From: Gymnorhina tibicen
Lineage: Eukaryota > Chordata > Aves > Passeriformes > Artamidae
Assembly: GCA_013399875.1 (NCBI GenBank)
Contig: VXAZ01005694.1
Span: forward strand, 2,303,441-2,367,440
DNA: 64,000 nucleotides
Direction: 5' to 3'
In this document: positions 62,599 through 64,000 of the stretch, piece after piece
Numbering within the stretch: position 1 is the stretch's first letter
Layout: each line of letters begins with the position of its first letter
Program-made: the position numbers and the translations under genes
Notes under the pieces: generated by a model
What the model was told of the DNA's origin: nothing
The model's database searches: none
What the model saw: only the letters and a program-made list of their open reading frames with translations

Positions 62599-63556
62599 AG
62601 CAGAAGTTAAGAATACAGCAAGTAATAAGATCCCATCTTATATGGAACCATCACCAGAGTCCCCAGCCATCAAAACCCCAGAATGTGCTTCATTGCTTCC
62701 AACAGTAAGCAATTGTTAAAAAGAAATATACTGAACAAGGCCACTATTTAATGGGGAAGGAAAGAAGCTGTAGGTCCTAACTATTCTATGGCAATAACCT
62801 GCACACAGAGCAAGCAAGCCTCTGACTGCTGAGAGTAAGGCATTCAGGTGCCAACCTGGGAAGAGTTCTCAGCAAAAGCTACAGAAAAGTGCACAGCTAG
62901 GTTGTTTTTATTGGAACACACAAACTTCTTGAACGGAGAGACTGACTGGGTTAAGAATAGCAGGTGGAGTACTGTGTTTTTGTAATAGTTCTGTGCTGTG
63001 TAGGACCAGGTTACAATCACCCTTCGAGGAGTGAACGTGGGATGATCCAGGATGGAGACTGCTGCTTCTGCTGGTACTGTTCAGAGGTATCCCAAAGCAC
63101 CTTCCAGCCAGCTCTGACTGTGATATGTACCACGCTTGGCTCAGACACCAGCACGCTTCCTCCGGGCAACTCCGCAGCCTCGTCTGGGATGCCAGCGCTA
63201 GCGGCCCTTACATCCAAGGTCACACTGCTCTTTCCTTCATCTAAATACCACAGACCTGGGATCAACTACTGCCAGCCCTGCAGGCGTCCAGTGATGGGAT
63301 CCTACTGAGAACACATCCCTCTCAACTGCAGACTGCTGCAGCACCTCCTTCTGCACTGACCTTGCTCTCAGAGGCTTTACTCCACTCCAGGCCTGAAGCC
63401 TTAATACCCGGTCAGCTTTAGGAGGGCACTCTGCTTCTACGTACTCCACTAGACAAAGTAACTCCCCAAAACACACTGGGACGTCCAGGGGGTGGGAAGA
63501 TCTTTGCAATCCATCTCTTTATCTTGAAGGATGAAAACTGAAACTTGAGGGAATCT

Positions 63557-63620
63557 AAAAAAAAAACCAAAAAACCCCAAAACAAAAAAAAAACCACCCC
63601 GCACAACAACCAACCACCCC
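63557..63620. repeat. A/C-rich low-complexity tract
   Basis: Runs of A broken by CC, CCCC and CACC, about 60 nt, of the same type as at 18.2 kb and (complement) 32.5 kb. Confidence 0.85.
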
Positions 63621-63971
63621 TTACCTTCCTTCCCTGTGGAATACTGCACGGTGTGAGCTGTTTAACTCATCTGTGAGAGGGGTAATTGCTCTGAATTTCC
63701 AGCTAAAGCCTCCAAGCAATACCTGTGCCATAACAAACAAAATGTTCAAGTTTCACCTTACAACTCCAAAGATTCTCCTTCAGTCTGGCTTCTGACTGGG
63801 CTCCAAAGCTCAAGCTACATCAATTACACAGGAGAAGGGTATTTGCCTCCCCTTATATAGGAGGTGTGTCTGCTCCACAGCAATCCAGCTGAACTCTCAG
63901 GTTTAGGCTTAAGAAATACCAGCAGTCCCATGGCTAAAGCACAGATGGAAAGCAGACCTGAGGACAAAAAT

Positions 63972-63995
63972 AAAAAAAAAAAAAAAAAAAAAAAA
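63972..63995 (+). repeat. Poly(A) tract, 24 nt
   Basis: An A24 run at the right edge of the window. It may be a retroelement tail, but no element is visible before it. Confidence 0.9.
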
Positions 63996-64000
63996 GGAAC

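Larger units (their letters stand above)
62599..64000 (-). other. Possible 3' UTR of ADIPOR2 (inferred by synteny)
   Basis: In vertebrates ADIPOR2 lies convergent to CACNA2D4, so a minus-strand 3' UTR is expected here. None of the ADIPOR C-terminal coding sequence is visible, and the minus ORFs (63017-63265, 63237-63509) do not resemble it. The identity is inference only, so no symbol is given. Confidence 0.3.

Overview
The window is vertebrate nuclear DNA, most probably from a bird. The coding sequence sits in short exons with canonical splice sites. The interspersed repeats are 5'-truncated CR1 LINE tails of avian/sauropsid type, and gene spacing is compact. I see no bacterial, viral, tRNA, rRNA or CRISPR features. 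Nearly all long ORFs in the window are chance ORFs. The real coding sequence is about 2 kb in 15 exon pieces belonging to two genes.

From left to right: positions 1 to about 9.7 kb hold no recognisable exon (interpreted as intron of CACNA2D4). From 9.7 to 16.3 kb, on the minus strand, lies a complete coding sequence for LRTM2, a leucine-rich-repeat single-pass membrane protein. It has three coding exons that join in frame to 370 codons. From 16.3 to 32.9 kb there is more intron, with a possible LRTM2 upstream promoter/exon near 17.8 kb and a GC-rich patch at 28 kb. From 32.9 to 56.3 kb, on the plus strand, are the last twelve exons of CACNA2D4, the alpha2delta-4 auxiliary subunit of voltage-gated calcium channels. 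They join in frame to 281 codons plus a stop and include a 21-nt microexon and a minor-spliceosome AT-AC intron. A probable 3' UTR follows to about 57.2 kb. The rest is intergenic, with a CR1 copy. At the right edge minus-strand AATAAA signals suggest the 3' end of a convergent gene. From known vertebrate synteny this would be ADIPOR2, but no coding sequence of it is in the window.

The arrangement, LRTM2 antisense inside a CACNA2D4 intron, is conserved in vertebrates as I recall it. CACNA2D4 encodes a GPI-anchored extracellular subunit best known from photoreceptor Cav1.4 channels. The two genes need not cooperate; overlap could cause transcriptional interference. I did not find an undescribed system. 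The most interesting points are the U12-type AT-AC intron, the microexon, the recovered LRTM2 first coding exon, a CpG-dense zone at the 3' end of CACNA2D4, and a candidate solo LTR. All coordinates were derived by hand, and homology statements rest on remembered family sequences, not on a search.
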